This document shows, in pieces, positions 7,696-16,572 of a stretch of 34,333 nt of DNA. The stretch spans positions 5,303-39,635 of the forward strand of contig JAGRKZ010000144.1 in NCBI GenBank assembly GCA_020442065.1, in the 5' to 3' direction. Each line of letters opens with the position of its first letter. Position 1 is the first letter of the stretch. This DNA comes from Bauldia sp. Its GTDB lineage: Bacteria; Pseudomonadota; Alphaproteobacteria; Rhizobiales; Kaistiaceae. A program made the translations under genes and the position numbers. Below the pieces are notes generated by a model. The model was not told where the DNA came from. It made no database searches and was given only the letters and a program-made list of their open reading frames with translations.

Positions 7696-8475
7696 TCAGA
7701 ACGTTCTGGACAGGAGACCGCCATCAATGAGGATGTTCTGGCCTGTGATGTAGCCCGCATGCGTCGAGCAGAGGAAGGCGCAGGTCTGGCCGAATTCTTC
7801 CGCCGTTCCGAAGCGTCGGGCCGGGATTTCCCGCGCCGACCGGGCAGCCGCCTCGTCGTAGGCGATGCCATCGCGGTCGGCACTTCGGGCGATGCCGGAC
7901 TGCAGCCGCTCGGTGTCCATGCGGCCGGGGAGCAGATGATTGACGGTGACGTTGCGGTCGGCGACCTCGCGGAGCACGCCGCCGAGGAACGCGGTGAGGC
8001 CGGCCCGGGCGCCGGAGGAGAGGTCGAGCCCGTCGATCGGCGCCAGCACCGACGATGACGTGATGTTGACGATCCGGCCGAACCCGCGGGCGGCCATGCC
8101 GTCGATCACGGCGGTAATCAGCTCGATCGGCGTGACCATGTTGTTGATGACGCCGTCGATGACCTTGTCCCGGTCGAGCTCGCGGAAACCGCGTCGCGGC
8201 GGCCCGCCGTTGTTGTTGACGAGGATGTCCGGCTCGGGACAGGCGGCCAGCAATTCGGCCTGGGTCTCCGGCCGGCTGGCGTCGCCGATCACCGGCGTCA
8301 CGGAAACGCCGAAGCGATCGGCTATGTCGGAAGCCGTGGCGTCGAGGGCCGCAGCGTCGCGCCCGTTGAGCACGAGGTCGACGCCGTTCTCGGCAAGCGC
8401 AATGGCGCAGCCCCGGCCGAGACCACGGCTTGACGCGCACACGATGGCCTTGCGGCCGAATATCCCGAGGTCCAG
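7696..8475 (-). CDS. SDR family oxidoreductase, apparent CTG start and no YxxxK motif
   Basis: A 259-residue short-chain dehydrogenase/reductase-like protein. The Gly-rich nucleotide loop is CASSRGLGRG (13-22), followed by NNNGGPP (equivalent of NNAG), a Ser triplet in NITSSSVL, and the C-terminal GQNILIDGG. The usual catalytic Tyr-x3-Lys after the serine is absent; the equivalent stretch reads LSSGARAGLT, as in a known divergent SDR group. The first conventional start in frame (GTG 8442) would remove the first Rossmann beta strand. Eleven codons further up, a CTG at 8475 lies 5 nt after an AGGGGG ribosome binding site and gives MDLGIFGRKAIV, the expected N-terminus; no ATG, GTG or TTG is available there. 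First gene of the SDR-FAH unit. Confidence 0.82.
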   Translation of the reverse strand: MDLGIFGRKAIVCASSRGLGRGCAIALAENGVDLVLNGRDAAALDATASDIADRFGVSVTPVIGDASRPETQAELLAACPEPDILVNNNGGPPRRGFRELDRDKVIDGVINNMVTPIELITAVIDGMAARGFGRIVNITSSSVLAPIDGLDLSSGARAGLTAFLGGVLREVADRNVTVNHLLPGRMDTERLQSGIARSADRDGIAYDEAAARSAREIPARRFGTAEEFGQTCAFLCSTHAGYITGQNILIDGGLLSRTF

Positions 8476-8629
8476 TTTCGCCCCCTGTTTGAGTTGGGAC
8501 TATCCCGATCTCGTGCGCGGCTCAAGCCTCGAAATCGGGTTGCAGGCCCGGGTGAATGCTGCGACACCTGGAAGGACAGTCTCGTTGACCTAATCTGTCA
8601 GGCGATTCGACGAGCGCTCGCTGACGCAC

Positions 8630-9223
8630 ATGGACAACTTCCTGCCCCTCCTCGGTTTCGTCATCGTCGCGACGACGACGCCCGGGCCGAACAACATCAT
8701 GGTCATGGCGTCCGGTGCGAATTGGGGCCTCTCGCGGACGATGCCGCACATCCTCGGCATTGCCTTTGGCTTTCCGGTGATGATCGTCGCTCTTGGTCTC
8801 GGCCTTGAAGCCGCGTTCAAGGCGCTTCCGGAGCTGTACGACATCCTGAAGTGGATCGCCTTTGCTTACATGCTCTATCTGGCCTGGCGGGTCGCCAATG
8901 CCGGCCGTCCCAGGCTCGAGGAGGAGGGGGGACGTCCCCTCGGCATCCTCGGCGCCGCAGCGTTTCAGTGGGTCAACCCCAAGGCGTGGGCGATCATCAT
9001 CGGCGCCCTCGCACTGTTCACCACACCCAGCGGCAACCAGTTCCTCGAAATCGGGCTGATGGCGCTCCTCTTCGGTCTCGTCTGCATCCCCAACGGTATC
9101 GTGTGGGCGCTGTTCGGAACGGCCATCGCGCGGTTTCTTGCTGACGATCGCCACCGGCGCATCTTCAACATCGTCATGGCGGTGTTGCTGATCGCATCGG
9201 TCGTGCCGACGCTGTTCGAGTAG
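8630..9223 (+). CDS. LysE/RhtB-family amino-acid exporter
   Basis: A 197-residue inner-membrane protein with about six hydrophobic segments. The LysE/RhtB hallmarks are the N-terminal TTTPGPNNIMVMASGANWG, and WVNPKAWAIIIGA in the fourth segment region. The family exports amino acids or related small metabolites by proton antiport; the substrate cannot be read from sequence. The ATG at 8630 is the natural start and the length fits the family. It is divergent from the SDR gene, with a 154-bp promoter region (8476-8629) in which I see no clear operator. Confidence 0.88.
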   Translation: MDNFLPLLGFVIVATTTPGPNNIMVMASGANWGLSRTMPHILGIAFGFPVMIVALGLGLEAAFKALPELYDILKWIAFAYMLYLAWRVANAGRPRLEEEGGRPLGILGAAAFQWVNPKAWAIIIGALALFTTPSGNQFLEIGLMALLFGLVCIPNGIVWALFGTAIARFLADDRHRRIFNIVMAVLLIASVVPTLFE

Positions 9224-9302
9224 GCCGACAAGTTTTCCGTCACAGAACTGTCTTTGGAATCAGCTACATGCACCGTGACCTTTACACCGAAAGGTGGTTC
9301 CG

Positions 9303-10118
9303 GTGCTTGATCGGCCTTCTCCGAAGCACTTCAGGACGTTGTTCATCTCGGACGTCCATCTCGGCTGTCGCGGATGCCAGGCCGGGCTGCTTCTCGACTT
9401 CCTGCGCTACCACGATGCCGAACAAATCTACCTGGTCGGCGACATCGTCGACGGCTGGCGGCTGAAACGCGGCTGGTACTGGCCGCAGGAGCACAACGAC
9501 GTCATCCAGAAACTGCTCCGCAAGGTCCGCAAGGGATCGCGGGTCATCTACATCCCCGGCAATCACGACGAGTTCCTCCGCGACTATGTCGGTTCGACCT
9601 TCGGCGGAGTCGACGTTCTGGATCGCGCCATCCACGAGACCGCGGACGGACGGAAGCTTCTGGTCATTCACGGCGACATCTTCGATGTCGTGGTCCGCCA
9701 TGCGGCCTGGATGGCCCATCTCGGCGCCAGCGCCTACAATGCCGTGCTCGCGCTCAACACCGGCTTCAACCGCATCCGCCGGCGCTTCGGCCTGCCTTAC
9801 TGGTCGCTGTCGGCATGGACCAAGCTCAAGGTCAAGAACGCGGTCAACTACATCGGCGCCTTCGAGGATGCACTTGCCAACGAGGCGCGGCGGGTCGGCG
9901 CCGACGGCGTCGTCTGCGGCCACATCCATCATGCCCACATCAGCGACACGGGCCACTTCGCCTACCTCAACTCGGGTGACTGGGTGGAGAGCTGCACGGC
10001 GATCGCCGAGCATCACAACGGCACGTTCGAGATCATCCGCTGGACGGAGCTCCGCGGCCCGGCCGAGCTGGGCGACGAGGACGAGGATCAGCCCCTGCTC
10101 GCCAAGGTGTCCGCGTGA
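9303..10118 (+). CDS. UDP-2,3-diacylglucosamine diphosphatase-like metallophosphoesterase (LpxH-like)
   Basis: A 271-residue calcineurin-type metallophosphoesterase with the full metal-ligand series: SDVHLG (16-21), GDIVDG, GNHDE (86-90), HGDIFD and GHIHHAH (206-212). The set matches the LpxH-like proteins that hydrolyse UDP-2,3-diacylglucosamine to lipid X in lipid A synthesis, or close relatives in alphaproteobacteria. GTG 9303 is preferred, because an AAAGG stands 8 nt before it; GTG 9294 in the same frame (MVPVLDRP...) overlaps that site and is the alternative. The stop TGA overlaps the GTG of the glycosyltransferase (GTGA), so the pair is translationally coupled, consistent with a joint role in envelope lipid or glycolipid formation. 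Confidence 0.85.
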   Translation: MLDRPSPKHFRTLFISDVHLGCRGCQAGLLLDFLRYHDAEQIYLVGDIVDGWRLKRGWYWPQEHNDVIQKLLRKVRKGSRVIYIPGNHDEFLRDYVGSTFGGVDVLDRAIHETADGRKLLVIHGDIFDVVVRHAAWMAHLGASAYNAVLALNTGFNRIRRRFGLPYWSLSAWTKLKVKNAVNYIGAFEDALANEARRVGADGVVCGHIHHAHISDTGHFAYLNSGDWVESCTAIAEHHNGTFEIIRWTELRGPAELGDEDEDQPLLAKVSA

Positions 10119-11167
10119 AGCTACTCATTGCGACGGACGCATGGCGGCCGCAGGTCAACGGCGTCGTACGCACGCTGGAGCGCACCGGCGAGGAGTTGAC
10201 GCGGCTCGGGGTCGAGGTAGCGATGCTGACTCCGGGCGAGTTCCGCACCTGGCCGATGCCGACCTATCCCGAGATCAGGCTCGCCCGCGCCATGCCGGGC
10301 ACGATCGGTGCGGTGGCCGCGGCAATGCGCCCCGATGCCGTCCACATCGCCACCGAGGGGCCGATCGGCTACTCGGTACGGCGCTGGTGCCTCTCGAGCG
10401 GACGGCCGTTCACGACCAGCTTTCACACCCGCTTCCCGGAGTACCTTTCGGCGCGGGCGCCAATCCCCCAGCGCTGGAGCTACGCGGTGCTGCGCCGGTT
10501 CCACAATGCCGGGCGGGCCTGCATGGTCGCGACCGAATCGCTCCGGCGGGAGCTTGCCGCGCGCGGTTTCGAGCACCTCGTGCCTTGGACCCGCGGGGTT
10601 GATGCCACGTTGTTCAGGCCGCGCGTGGGCGCTCCGGCGCTCGATCTGCCGGGGCCGATCTTCCTGTTCGTCGGCCGGGTGGCGGTCGAGAAGAACATCG
10701 GCGCCTTCCTCGCTCTCGACCTGCCGGGCAGCAAGGTGGTGGTCGGCGACGGGCCGGCGCTGGCTTCGCTCAAGGAGACGTACCCGGACGCGCACTTCCT
10801 CGGGATGCGCACGGGCGAAGCGCTGGCCGAGGTCTATGCCGCCGCGGACGTCTTCGTCTTCCCGAGCCGCACCGACACCTTCGGCATCGTGCTGCTCGAG
10901 GCGCTCGCCGCGGGCGTGCCGGTGGCCGCCTATCCCGTGCCTGGACCGGCCGATGTGGTCGGCGGGACCGATGTCGGCGTGCTCTCGGAGGACCTCAGGG
11001 CCGCGGCACTTGCCGCTCTCGACATCCCGCGCGAGCGCTGCCGTGCCTTCGCACTCTCCCGGAGCTGGGAGGCCTCGGCCCGCCAGTTCCTCGACAATGT
11101 CATCGCCGCCAATGCCCTTGGTGACGATGCGGTTCCGCAAAGGGTTGCGCAGGTCGCGGCGCGCTGA
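10115..11167 (+). CDS. GT4-family glycosyltransferase
   Basis: A 350-residue GT-B fold glycosyltransferase. The N-terminal half shows DAWRPQVNGVVRTLE and the acceptor-side TSFHTRFPEYLSAR; the C-terminal half shows the donor-binding FVGRVAVEKN (around 185) and the E-x7-E-type motif region SRTDTFGIVLLEALAAGVP (around 250). The layout is that of the GDP-mannose- or UDP-sugar-dependent alpha-glycosyltransferases that act on membrane lipids (MgtA/SqdX-like). The start is GTG 10115, overlapping the stop of the LpxH-like gene. Coupling with a lipid phosphoesterase suggests glycolipid or LPS-core work at the inner membrane, but donor and acceptor are not determined. Confidence 0.88.
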   Translation: MKLLIATDAWRPQVNGVVRTLERTGEELTRLGVEVAMLTPGEFRTWPMPTYPEIRLARAMPGTIGAVAAAMRPDAVHIATEGPIGYSVRRWCLSSGRPFTTSFHTRFPEYLSARAPIPQRWSYAVLRRFHNAGRACMVATESLRRELAARGFEHLVPWTRGVDATLFRPRVGAPALDLPGPIFLFVGRVAVEKNIGAFLALDLPGSKVVVGDGPALASLKETYPDAHFLGMRTGEALAEVYAAADVFVFPSRTDTFGIVLLEALAAGVPVAAYPVPGPADVVGGTDVGVLSEDLRAAALAALDIPRERCRAFALSRSWEASARQFLDNVIAANALGDDAVPQRVAQVAAR

Positions 11168-11181
11168 TACCGCCGCGGGGC

Positions 11182-12165
11182 ATGAACACGTCTCTTCCCG
11201 GTCTCGACGACGTGCGGGCGGCCGCTGCGCGGCTCACCGGCCTTGCCGTCCGCACGCCGCTCCTCACCAGCCCCTATCTCGACGCGCTGACGGGGGCGCG
11301 GGTGCTGACCAAGCCCGAATGCCTCCAGCGCACCGGCTCGTTCAAGTTCCGCGGCGGCTACAATGCGGTCGCCACGCTCGATCCGGCGGTGCGGGCAAGG
11401 GGGGTGGTTGCCGTCTCCTCCGGCAACCATGCCCAGGGGGTGGCCGAGGCGGCCCGCCTGTTCGGGGTTCCCGCCACCATCGTTATGCCGGCGGATGCCC
11501 CAGCCTCGAAGCGGCGCCGTACGGAACGAAGCGGGGCGACGGTGGTGGCTTACGACCGCGCGACGGAGGATCGCGACCGGGTTGCCGCGGCGTTGCTCGC
11601 CGAACGGGGCGGGACCCTGATCCACCCTTATGACGATGCCGCCGTGATCGCCGGTCAGGGCACGGTCGGCCTGGAGATTGCAGCCGACGCGGTTGCCATG
11701 GGGGCCGTGCCCGATCTGGTCGCGGTGCCCTGCAGCGGCGGGGGGCTCGGGGCCGGCGTTGGGCTCGCGGTGCGGGCGACCTTCCCCGACTGCGCGCTGG
11801 TCGTGGTCGAGCCGGAAGGCTTCGACGACTACGCGCGCTCGCTCGCCGCGGGGACCCCCGTCGCCAACGCCCGCCAGGCCGGCTCGATTTGCGATGCGCT
11901 GATGGCGACCGCGCCGGGGTCCATCGGCTTCGCACTCAACCGCGCCGCCGACGCCCGCGCGGTCGCCGTGAGCGATGCCGAGGCGCTTGCCGCCGTCGCC
12001 TTCGCCTTCGAGGAGCTGAAGCTGGTGGTGGAGCCCGGCGGCGCCGTGGCGCTCGCCGCGGTTTTGTCCGGGCGGCTCGATGTCCGTGGCCGCACCATCG
12101 CCATCGTCCTCTCCGGCGGCAATATCGACCTGCCGGTGCTGGAGCGGGCGCTTGGTGCAGCCTAA
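11182..12165 (+). CDS. PLP-dependent threonine/serine dehydratase
   Basis: A 327-residue fold-type II PLP enzyme that deaminates threonine or serine to 2-oxo acids. The PLP lysine is Lys55 in TGSFKFRGGYNA; the substrate loop is SSGNHAQG (79-86); the phosphate-binding glycine loop is SGGGLGAG (about 185); and LSGGNID near the C-terminus closes the cofactor site. There is no C-terminal ACT domain, so it resembles catabolic or short dehydratases (TdcB/serine-racemase type) rather than feedback-inhibited biosynthetic IlvA. It starts 14 bp after the glycosyltransferase stop and is probably co-transcribed, though no functional link is evident. Confidence 0.88.
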   Translation: MNTSLPGLDDVRAAAARLTGLAVRTPLLTSPYLDALTGARVLTKPECLQRTGSFKFRGGYNAVATLDPAVRARGVVAVSSGNHAQGVAEAARLFGVPATIVMPADAPASKRRRTERSGATVVAYDRATEDRDRVAAALLAERGGTLIHPYDDAAVIAGQGTVGLEIAADAVAMGAVPDLVAVPCSGGGLGAGVGLAVRATFPDCALVVVEPEGFDDYARSLAAGTPVANARQAGSICDALMATAPGSIGFALNRAADARAVAVSDAEALAAVAFAFEELKLVVEPGGAVALAAVLSGRLDVRGRTIAIVLSGGNIDLPVLERALGAA

Positions 12166-12273
12166 GGTCGGCTCCACGCCGAAGGTACTCGCGGACGGTC
12201 GCGAGCGCGTATATGGTCGGAGCGAGTCCGGGCCCCGAGTCCATCCCTCCTTCCCGCGCGTCTTCCGCTCGCC

Positions 12274-13467
12274 ATGCTCGCCGCTTCGGCCACCACTGCC
12301 GCGCCGCCCCACTATGCGCTCCGCATGTGGCTGTTCTTCGCCGGCTACTTCGTCTTTGCCGGGGTCTCGGTGCCGTTCTTCCCGGTCTGGCTCGACGCGC
12401 GGGGCCTGACCGACGTCCAGATCGCGACGATCATCGCGGTGCCCGGCATCCTTCGGGTGGTGCTGACGCCGTTCGCCGGGATCTTTGCCGACCGTGCCCC
12501 CAACCGCCGGTTCGCGGTGATCTGCTTCATGGTGCCGGCAGCGCTCGTCTTCCTCCTTGCCGGTTGGGCCGAGTCATTCCTGCCGATTCTTCTGGTGACG
12601 GCCTTCTCCTTCACCTTCTGGGGGCTGGCGCTGCCTGTTGGCGAGGCGCTGGCGCTGACCGGCATGCGCCGCTTCGGCCTCGACTATGGGCGGATGCGGA
12701 TCGGCGGATCGGTGTCTTTCATCCTCACCAATCTCGGCGCCGGCGCTGTGGTCGCCGTCCTTCACAGCCAGGCGGTATTCTGGATGCTGATCGCCGCCAT
12801 GGGCGTGACGGTGGCCGTGGCGTTCGGCCTGCCGGTGACGCCGCGGGCGATCCGCGCCCTCGACGACCAGGCGCGGCCGGCGCCGCCCTCGTTCCGCGAC
12901 GTGCTGCGCGAGCCGGCCTTCCTGACACTGATCCTGATCGGCGGCCTGATTCAGTCGAGCCACGCCATGCTCTACAGCTTCGGCAGCCTGTTCTGGCGGG
13001 ACCAGGGCTTCAGCGGGTTCCAGATCGGGACGTTCTGGGCGACGGCGGTCGCCTGCGAGATCGTATTCTTCATGGTGTCGTCCCGGCTGGCCGGGCGCTG
13101 GGCGCCATACGGTTTCTTCGTCATCGGGGCGGTCGCCGCTTTCATTCGCTGGCTGTGCTTCCCGCTCGAGCCTGGGTTCGTCGGTTACCTTGCGCTCCAG
13201 GGCCTTCATGCGTTCAGCTTCGGCGCGGTCTATCTCGCCAACCAGCACGCCATCGCCCGCGTCGTCCCGGACGAGGTGATCGCCTCGGCCCAGGGCGTGC
13301 TGGCGATGGTAATGGGGCTGCTGATGGCGCTTTCCACGCTCGCCGCCGGCCCGCTCTATGCGCATTTCGGCGGGAACGCGTTCGCGCTGATGGCGATCAT
13401 GCCGGTGATCGCCCTGGTCGTCCTTTTTGCCTTCACCCGGATGCGGCGCGTGCGGATGGTGGTCTGA
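12274..13467 (+). CDS. MFS transporter, PPP (HcaT-like) family
   Basis: A 397-residue permease with about twelve hydrophobic segments. The N-terminal YFVFAGVSVPFFPVWLDARG and the following GLTDVQIATIIAVPGILRV resemble the phenylpropionate-permease (HcaT) branch of the major facilitator superfamily. ADRAPNRR forms the conserved cytoplasmic loop 2-3. Substrate unknown. The start chosen is ATG 12274; no good ribosome binding site precedes it, and the in-frame ATG at 12325 would begin just before the first membrane segment. It is preceded by 108 bp with a small hairpin (CTCGCG/CGCGAG near 12188-12205). It faces the epimerase gene tail to tail across 43 bp. Confidence 0.85.
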   Translation: MLAASATTAAPPHYALRMWLFFAGYFVFAGVSVPFFPVWLDARGLTDVQIATIIAVPGILRVVLTPFAGIFADRAPNRRFAVICFMVPAALVFLLAGWAESFLPILLVTAFSFTFWGLALPVGEALALTGMRRFGLDYGRMRIGGSVSFILTNLGAGAVVAVLHSQAVFWMLIAAMGVTVAVAFGLPVTPRAIRALDDQARPAPPSFRDVLREPAFLTLILIGGLIQSSHAMLYSFGSLFWRDQGFSGFQIGTFWATAVACEIVFFMVSSRLAGRWAPYGFFVIGAVAAFIRWLCFPLEPGFVGYLALQGLHAFSFGAVYLANQHAIARVVPDEVIASAQGVLAMVMGLLMALSTLAAGPLYAHFGGNAFALMAIMPVIALVVLFAFTRMRRVRMVV

Positions 13468-13510
13468 CGCGGCGCCGACGGTGCCGAGGAGTCGCGGCGC
13501 GACGTCCGGG

Positions 13511-14494
13511 TCAGCCCCAGAGCGACGGCTCGGGCGGGTACACGATGCTCCCCTCGTAGCGGAGGCCCGGTACGCGGTCGCGGGCGAGCAGCAGCGGCCC
13601 GTCGAGGTCGACATAGTCGGCCGACTGGGCGAGCAGGAGGGCAGGGGCCATGGCAAGGGAGGTCCCGACCATGCAGCCGACCATGACCGCCAGGCCCCGC
13701 CGGCGGGCCTCGGCGAGCAGCGTCAGCGCTTCGGTCAGCCCGCCGGCCTTGTCGAGCTTGATGTTTACCGCGTCGTAGCGGGCGGCGATGGCGTCAAGGT
13801 CTCCAGCGGTGCGGACGCTTTCGTCGGCGCAGATCGGGATCGGGCGCGGCAGGACAGAGAGCGGCGCGTCGGCGCCGACCGGCAGGGGCTGCTCGACCAG
13901 TTCCACGCCAGCGGCGACGCAGGCGGCCATGTTCTCTTCGAAGTCATGCGCCGACCACGCCTGATTGGCGTCGACGAGGAGCCGCGCGCCCGGCGCTGCC
14001 GCCCGAACCGCGGCGATGCGCGCCGGATCGCCGGCACCGCCGAGCTTGACCTTCAGCAGTGGCCGGCGGGCCGCGGCGCCTGCGGCGTCGGCCATCGCCT
14101 CCGGTACGTCAAGGCTGAGGGTGAAGGCGGTCTCGACCGGAAGCAGCGACGGCAGGCCGGCCATTGCGGCGGCGCTGGTTCCGGCGCGCTTGGCCTCGAG
14201 GTCGAACAGTGCGCAGTCGATCGCGTTGCGGGCGCTGCCGGGCGGCATCGCGTCCCGGAGCGCTGTGCGATCGAGGCCCCCGGCGATCGCCGGCGCCATG
14301 GCCTCGATTGCCGCAATCGTGCCGGGCACGCTTTCGCCGTTCCGTGCGAGGGGCACTGATTCGCCGCGTCCGACATGGTCGCCTTCATGGATCGCGGCGA
14401 CGACGACATGGGCCTCGGTGCGGCTGCTGCCGGCAATCGAGAATCGGCCCGCCATCGGCCACTTTTCGGATGTAACGTCCAGTAGTCGAAGCAT
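13511..14494 (-). CDS. dgcA: Dipeptide epimerase / N-acetyl-Glu racemase (enolase superfamily, DgcA-like)
   Basis: A 327-residue enolase-superfamily enzyme of the muconate-lactonizing/dipeptide-epimerase group. The catalytic KxK is Lys148-Val-Lys150 in LKVKLGG, metal ligands are Asp175 (DANQAW), Glu201 (VEQPLP) and Asp224 (CADESV), and the opposite-face lysine lies in KLDKAGG (246-252). Related proteins are L-Ala-D/L-Glu epimerases acting on murein peptides, or N-acetyl-D-Glu racemase (DgcA) of D-glutamate catabolism. The usual DgcN partner is not in the window, so the choice between these is uncertain. All ligands are intact, so activity is expected. It is divergent from the Mla operon. Confidence 0.87.
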   Translation of the reverse strand: MLRLLDVTSEKWPMAGRFSIAGSSRTEAHVVVAAIHEGDHVGRGESVPLARNGESVPGTIAAIEAMAPAIAGGLDRTALRDAMPPGSARNAIDCALFDLEAKRAGTSAAAMAGLPSLLPVETAFTLSLDVPEAMADAAGAAARRPLLKVKLGGAGDPARIAAVRAAAPGARLLVDANQAWSAHDFEENMAACVAAGVELVEQPLPVGADAPLSVLPRPIPICADESVRTAGDLDAIAARYDAVNIKLDKAGGLTEALTLLAEARRRGLAVMVGCMVGTSLAMAPALLLAQSADYVDLDGPLLLARDRVPGLRYEGSIVYPPEPSLWG

Positions 14495-14608
14495 TCACGG
14501 CCGGTCACGGTTGCCGCCACGCGCGGTCGCGGGCAAACTCCGCCGCGACACTACGGCGTGGCGGGCAGGGGCTCAAGCACGCCAGGCACTCTCGGGGATA
14601 CGGTTCGG

Positions 14609-15754
14609 ATGTCCGATGCGGACGCGGTTCTCAGCGGAACGCTCGACCGCACGGTGGCGGACGGCGGGACGCGCCTGGCCGCCCGCGGCGCCTGGGTGAT
14701 CGATACCGCCGAGGCGCTCGATGAAGTGGCCGAGCAGGCGACGCGGAACGCATCCGGTCCCGTCGTCGTCGATCTTTCCGGCGTCACCCATATCGACACG
14801 GCGGGCGCCTGGCTGATCACGCGCATCGCGGGTGCGCTCACCGCGTCCGGCATACCGGTCGAGATGGTCGGCATGTCGGACAATGCCCGGCGCCTGATCG
14901 CGGCGGTCGAATCCGTGCGGCACCCGCCGCTCGTGCAGCCGCGGCAGCGCTTCATCCTGGTTCAGTTGCTGGAGGCGCTCGGGCGTTCGACCATCAATGC
15001 CAGAAACGACATCGTTCAGGCGCTCAGCATTCTGGGAGGCGTGGTCAAGGGAATCCTCCGCTCGATCGCGCGTCCTTCGCGTTTCCGCTTCACCTCGATC
15101 GTCTTCCACCTCGATCGCAGCGGCCTGCAAGCGGTGCCGATCATCGCCCTCATCTCGCTCCTCATCGGCGGGATCGTCGCGCAGCAGGGCGTCTTCCAGC
15201 TCAGCTTCTTCGGCGCCGAGGACTTCGTCGTCGACCTCGTCGGCATTCTGGTGTTGCGCGAACTGGGCGTATTGCTGACCGCGATCATGCTCGCCGGGCG
15301 CTCCGGCAGCGCCTACACCGCCGAGATCGGCTCGATGAAGATGCGCGAGGAACTCGACGCCCTTCAGGTCATCGGCCTCGATCCGCTCGAGACATTGATC
15401 ATGCCGCGCATCCTTGCGCTGGTCATCGCGCTGCCGCTCCTCACCTTCATATCGGACATCTTCGGTCTCGTCGGCGGCGCGCTGGTATCGTTCATCTACG
15501 GCGACATGACCTTCCAGCGATTCATCCTGCTGCTACGGGATGCGGTGGACATGAGCACGCTGATGGTCGGCCTCATTAAGGCGCCATTTATGGGTCTGAT
15601 TGTCGGACTGATCGCCGCGAACGAGGGTCTCAACGTTGAAGGCAGTTCCGAATCGCTGGGCCGCCGGACCACGTCCTCGGTGGTCAAGGCGATCTTCATG
15701 GTCATCGTCGCCGACGGCCTGTTTGCCATCTTCTTTGCAGCGATCGACTACTGA
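14609..15754 (+). CDS. mlaE: MlaE-family lipid ABC transporter permease with N-terminal STAS domain
   Basis: A 381-residue permease. Residues ~15-105 form a STAS domain (VVVDLSGVTHIDTAGAWLI is the conserved anti-sigma-factor-antagonist core), equivalent to free-standing MlaB in E. coli. The rest is an MlaE permease (VFHLDRSGLQAVPIIAL, ILVLRELGVLL, MLAGRSGSAYTAEIGSMK, and the family's EELDALQVIGLDPLE loop). ATG 14609, with GGGGA some 10 nt upstream, is preferred over GTG 14558, which has no ribosome binding site and adds a low-complexity tail. The stop is 2 bp before the ATPase gene. The complex moves phospholipids or related lipids between inner and outer membrane. Confidence 0.93.
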   Translation: MSDADAVLSGTLDRTVADGGTRLAARGAWVIDTAEALDEVAEQATRNASGPVVVDLSGVTHIDTAGAWLITRIAGALTASGIPVEMVGMSDNARRLIAAVESVRHPPLVQPRQRFILVQLLEALGRSTINARNDIVQALSILGGVVKGILRSIARPSRFRFTSIVFHLDRSGLQAVPIIALISLLIGGIVAQQGVFQLSFFGAEDFVVDLVGILVLRELGVLLTAIMLAGRSGSAYTAEIGSMKMREELDALQVIGLDPLETLIMPRILALVIALPLLTFISDIFGLVGGALVSFIYGDMTFQRFILLLRDAVDMSTLMVGLIKAPFMGLIVGLIAANEGLNVEGSSESLGRRTTSSVVKAIFMVIVADGLFAIFFAAIDY

Positions 15755-15756
15755 GC

Positions 15757-16563
15757 ATGGCTGAGATCCTGGCCGAACTCGTCAAGGATGGCGTGCTTCC
15801 CCGCGGCGATGTCGTGCTGGCCGTGCGCGGACTCACGTCCGGCTTCGGGGAGGACAATGTCATCGAGGATCTCGATCTCGATGCCTATAGCGGCGAGATT
15901 CTGGGTGTGGTCGGCGCCTCTGGCACCGGCAAGACCGTGCTCCTTCGCACGATTCTCGGCCTCATTCCGAAACGGGCCGGCCGGATCGAGATCTTCGGTG
16001 TCGACGTTGAGACCTGCACAGCTGCCGAGCGCGAGGCCATCGACCGGCGGCTCGGCGTGATGTTCCAGATGGGGGCGCTGTTCTCCTCGCTCACCGTGCT
16101 GCAGAACGTTCAGGTGCCGATGCGCGAGCATCTCAACCTGTCGCAGGGGCTGATGGATGAACTGGCGCGGCTCAAACTCGATCTCGTCGGCCTTCCGATC
16201 GATGCGGCCTCCAAGTACCCGGCCGAGCTGTCTGGCGGCATGACCAAGCGGGCCGGGCTTGCCCGCGCCCTGGCGCTCGATCCCGAGATCGTGTTCCTCG
16301 ACGAGCCGACCTCGGGGCTCGATCCGATCGGAGCAGCCGATTTCGACCAGCTGATCGAGACGCTCCGCGACACTTTGGGGCTGACCGTGTTCATGGTAAC
16401 CCACGACCTCGACAGCCTGCACACGGCCTGCGACCGAATCGCGGTGCTTGCCGACAAGCATGTGCTCATCGAGGGTTCGTTTGCCGAAATGCTCGAGTTC
16501 GACCATCCCTGGGTGCGGAGCTACTTCCGCGGCCCCCGCGCGCGCGGCATGACGGGGCGCTGA
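15757..16563 (+). CDS. mlaF: MlaF-family ABC transporter ATP-binding protein
   Basis: A 268-residue ATPase. Walker A is GASGTGKT (53-60), Q-loop in VMFQMGALFSSLTVLQNV, signature LSGGMTKR (158-165), Walker B IVFLDEP with Asp182-Glu183, and switch His in VTHDLD. The sequence MGALFSSLTV and the substitution of the classic LSGGQ by LSGGM are typical of MlaF/Mkl-type ATPases. It lies 2 bp after mlaE and 9 bp before mlaD, a tight operon. It powers the MlaE permease at the cytoplasmic face. Confidence 0.95.
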   Translation: MAEILAELVKDGVLPRGDVVLAVRGLTSGFGEDNVIEDLDLDAYSGEILGVVGASGTGKTVLLRTILGLIPKRAGRIEIFGVDVETCTAAEREAIDRRLGVMFQMGALFSSLTVLQNVQVPMREHLNLSQGLMDELARLKLDLVGLPIDAASKYPAELSGGMTKRAGLARALALDPEIVFLDEPTSGLDPIGAADFDQLIETLRDTLGLTVFMVTHDLDSLHTACDRIAVLADKHVLIEGSFAEMLEFDHPWVRSYFRGPRARGMTGR

Positions 16564-16572
16564 GGCGTCGCG

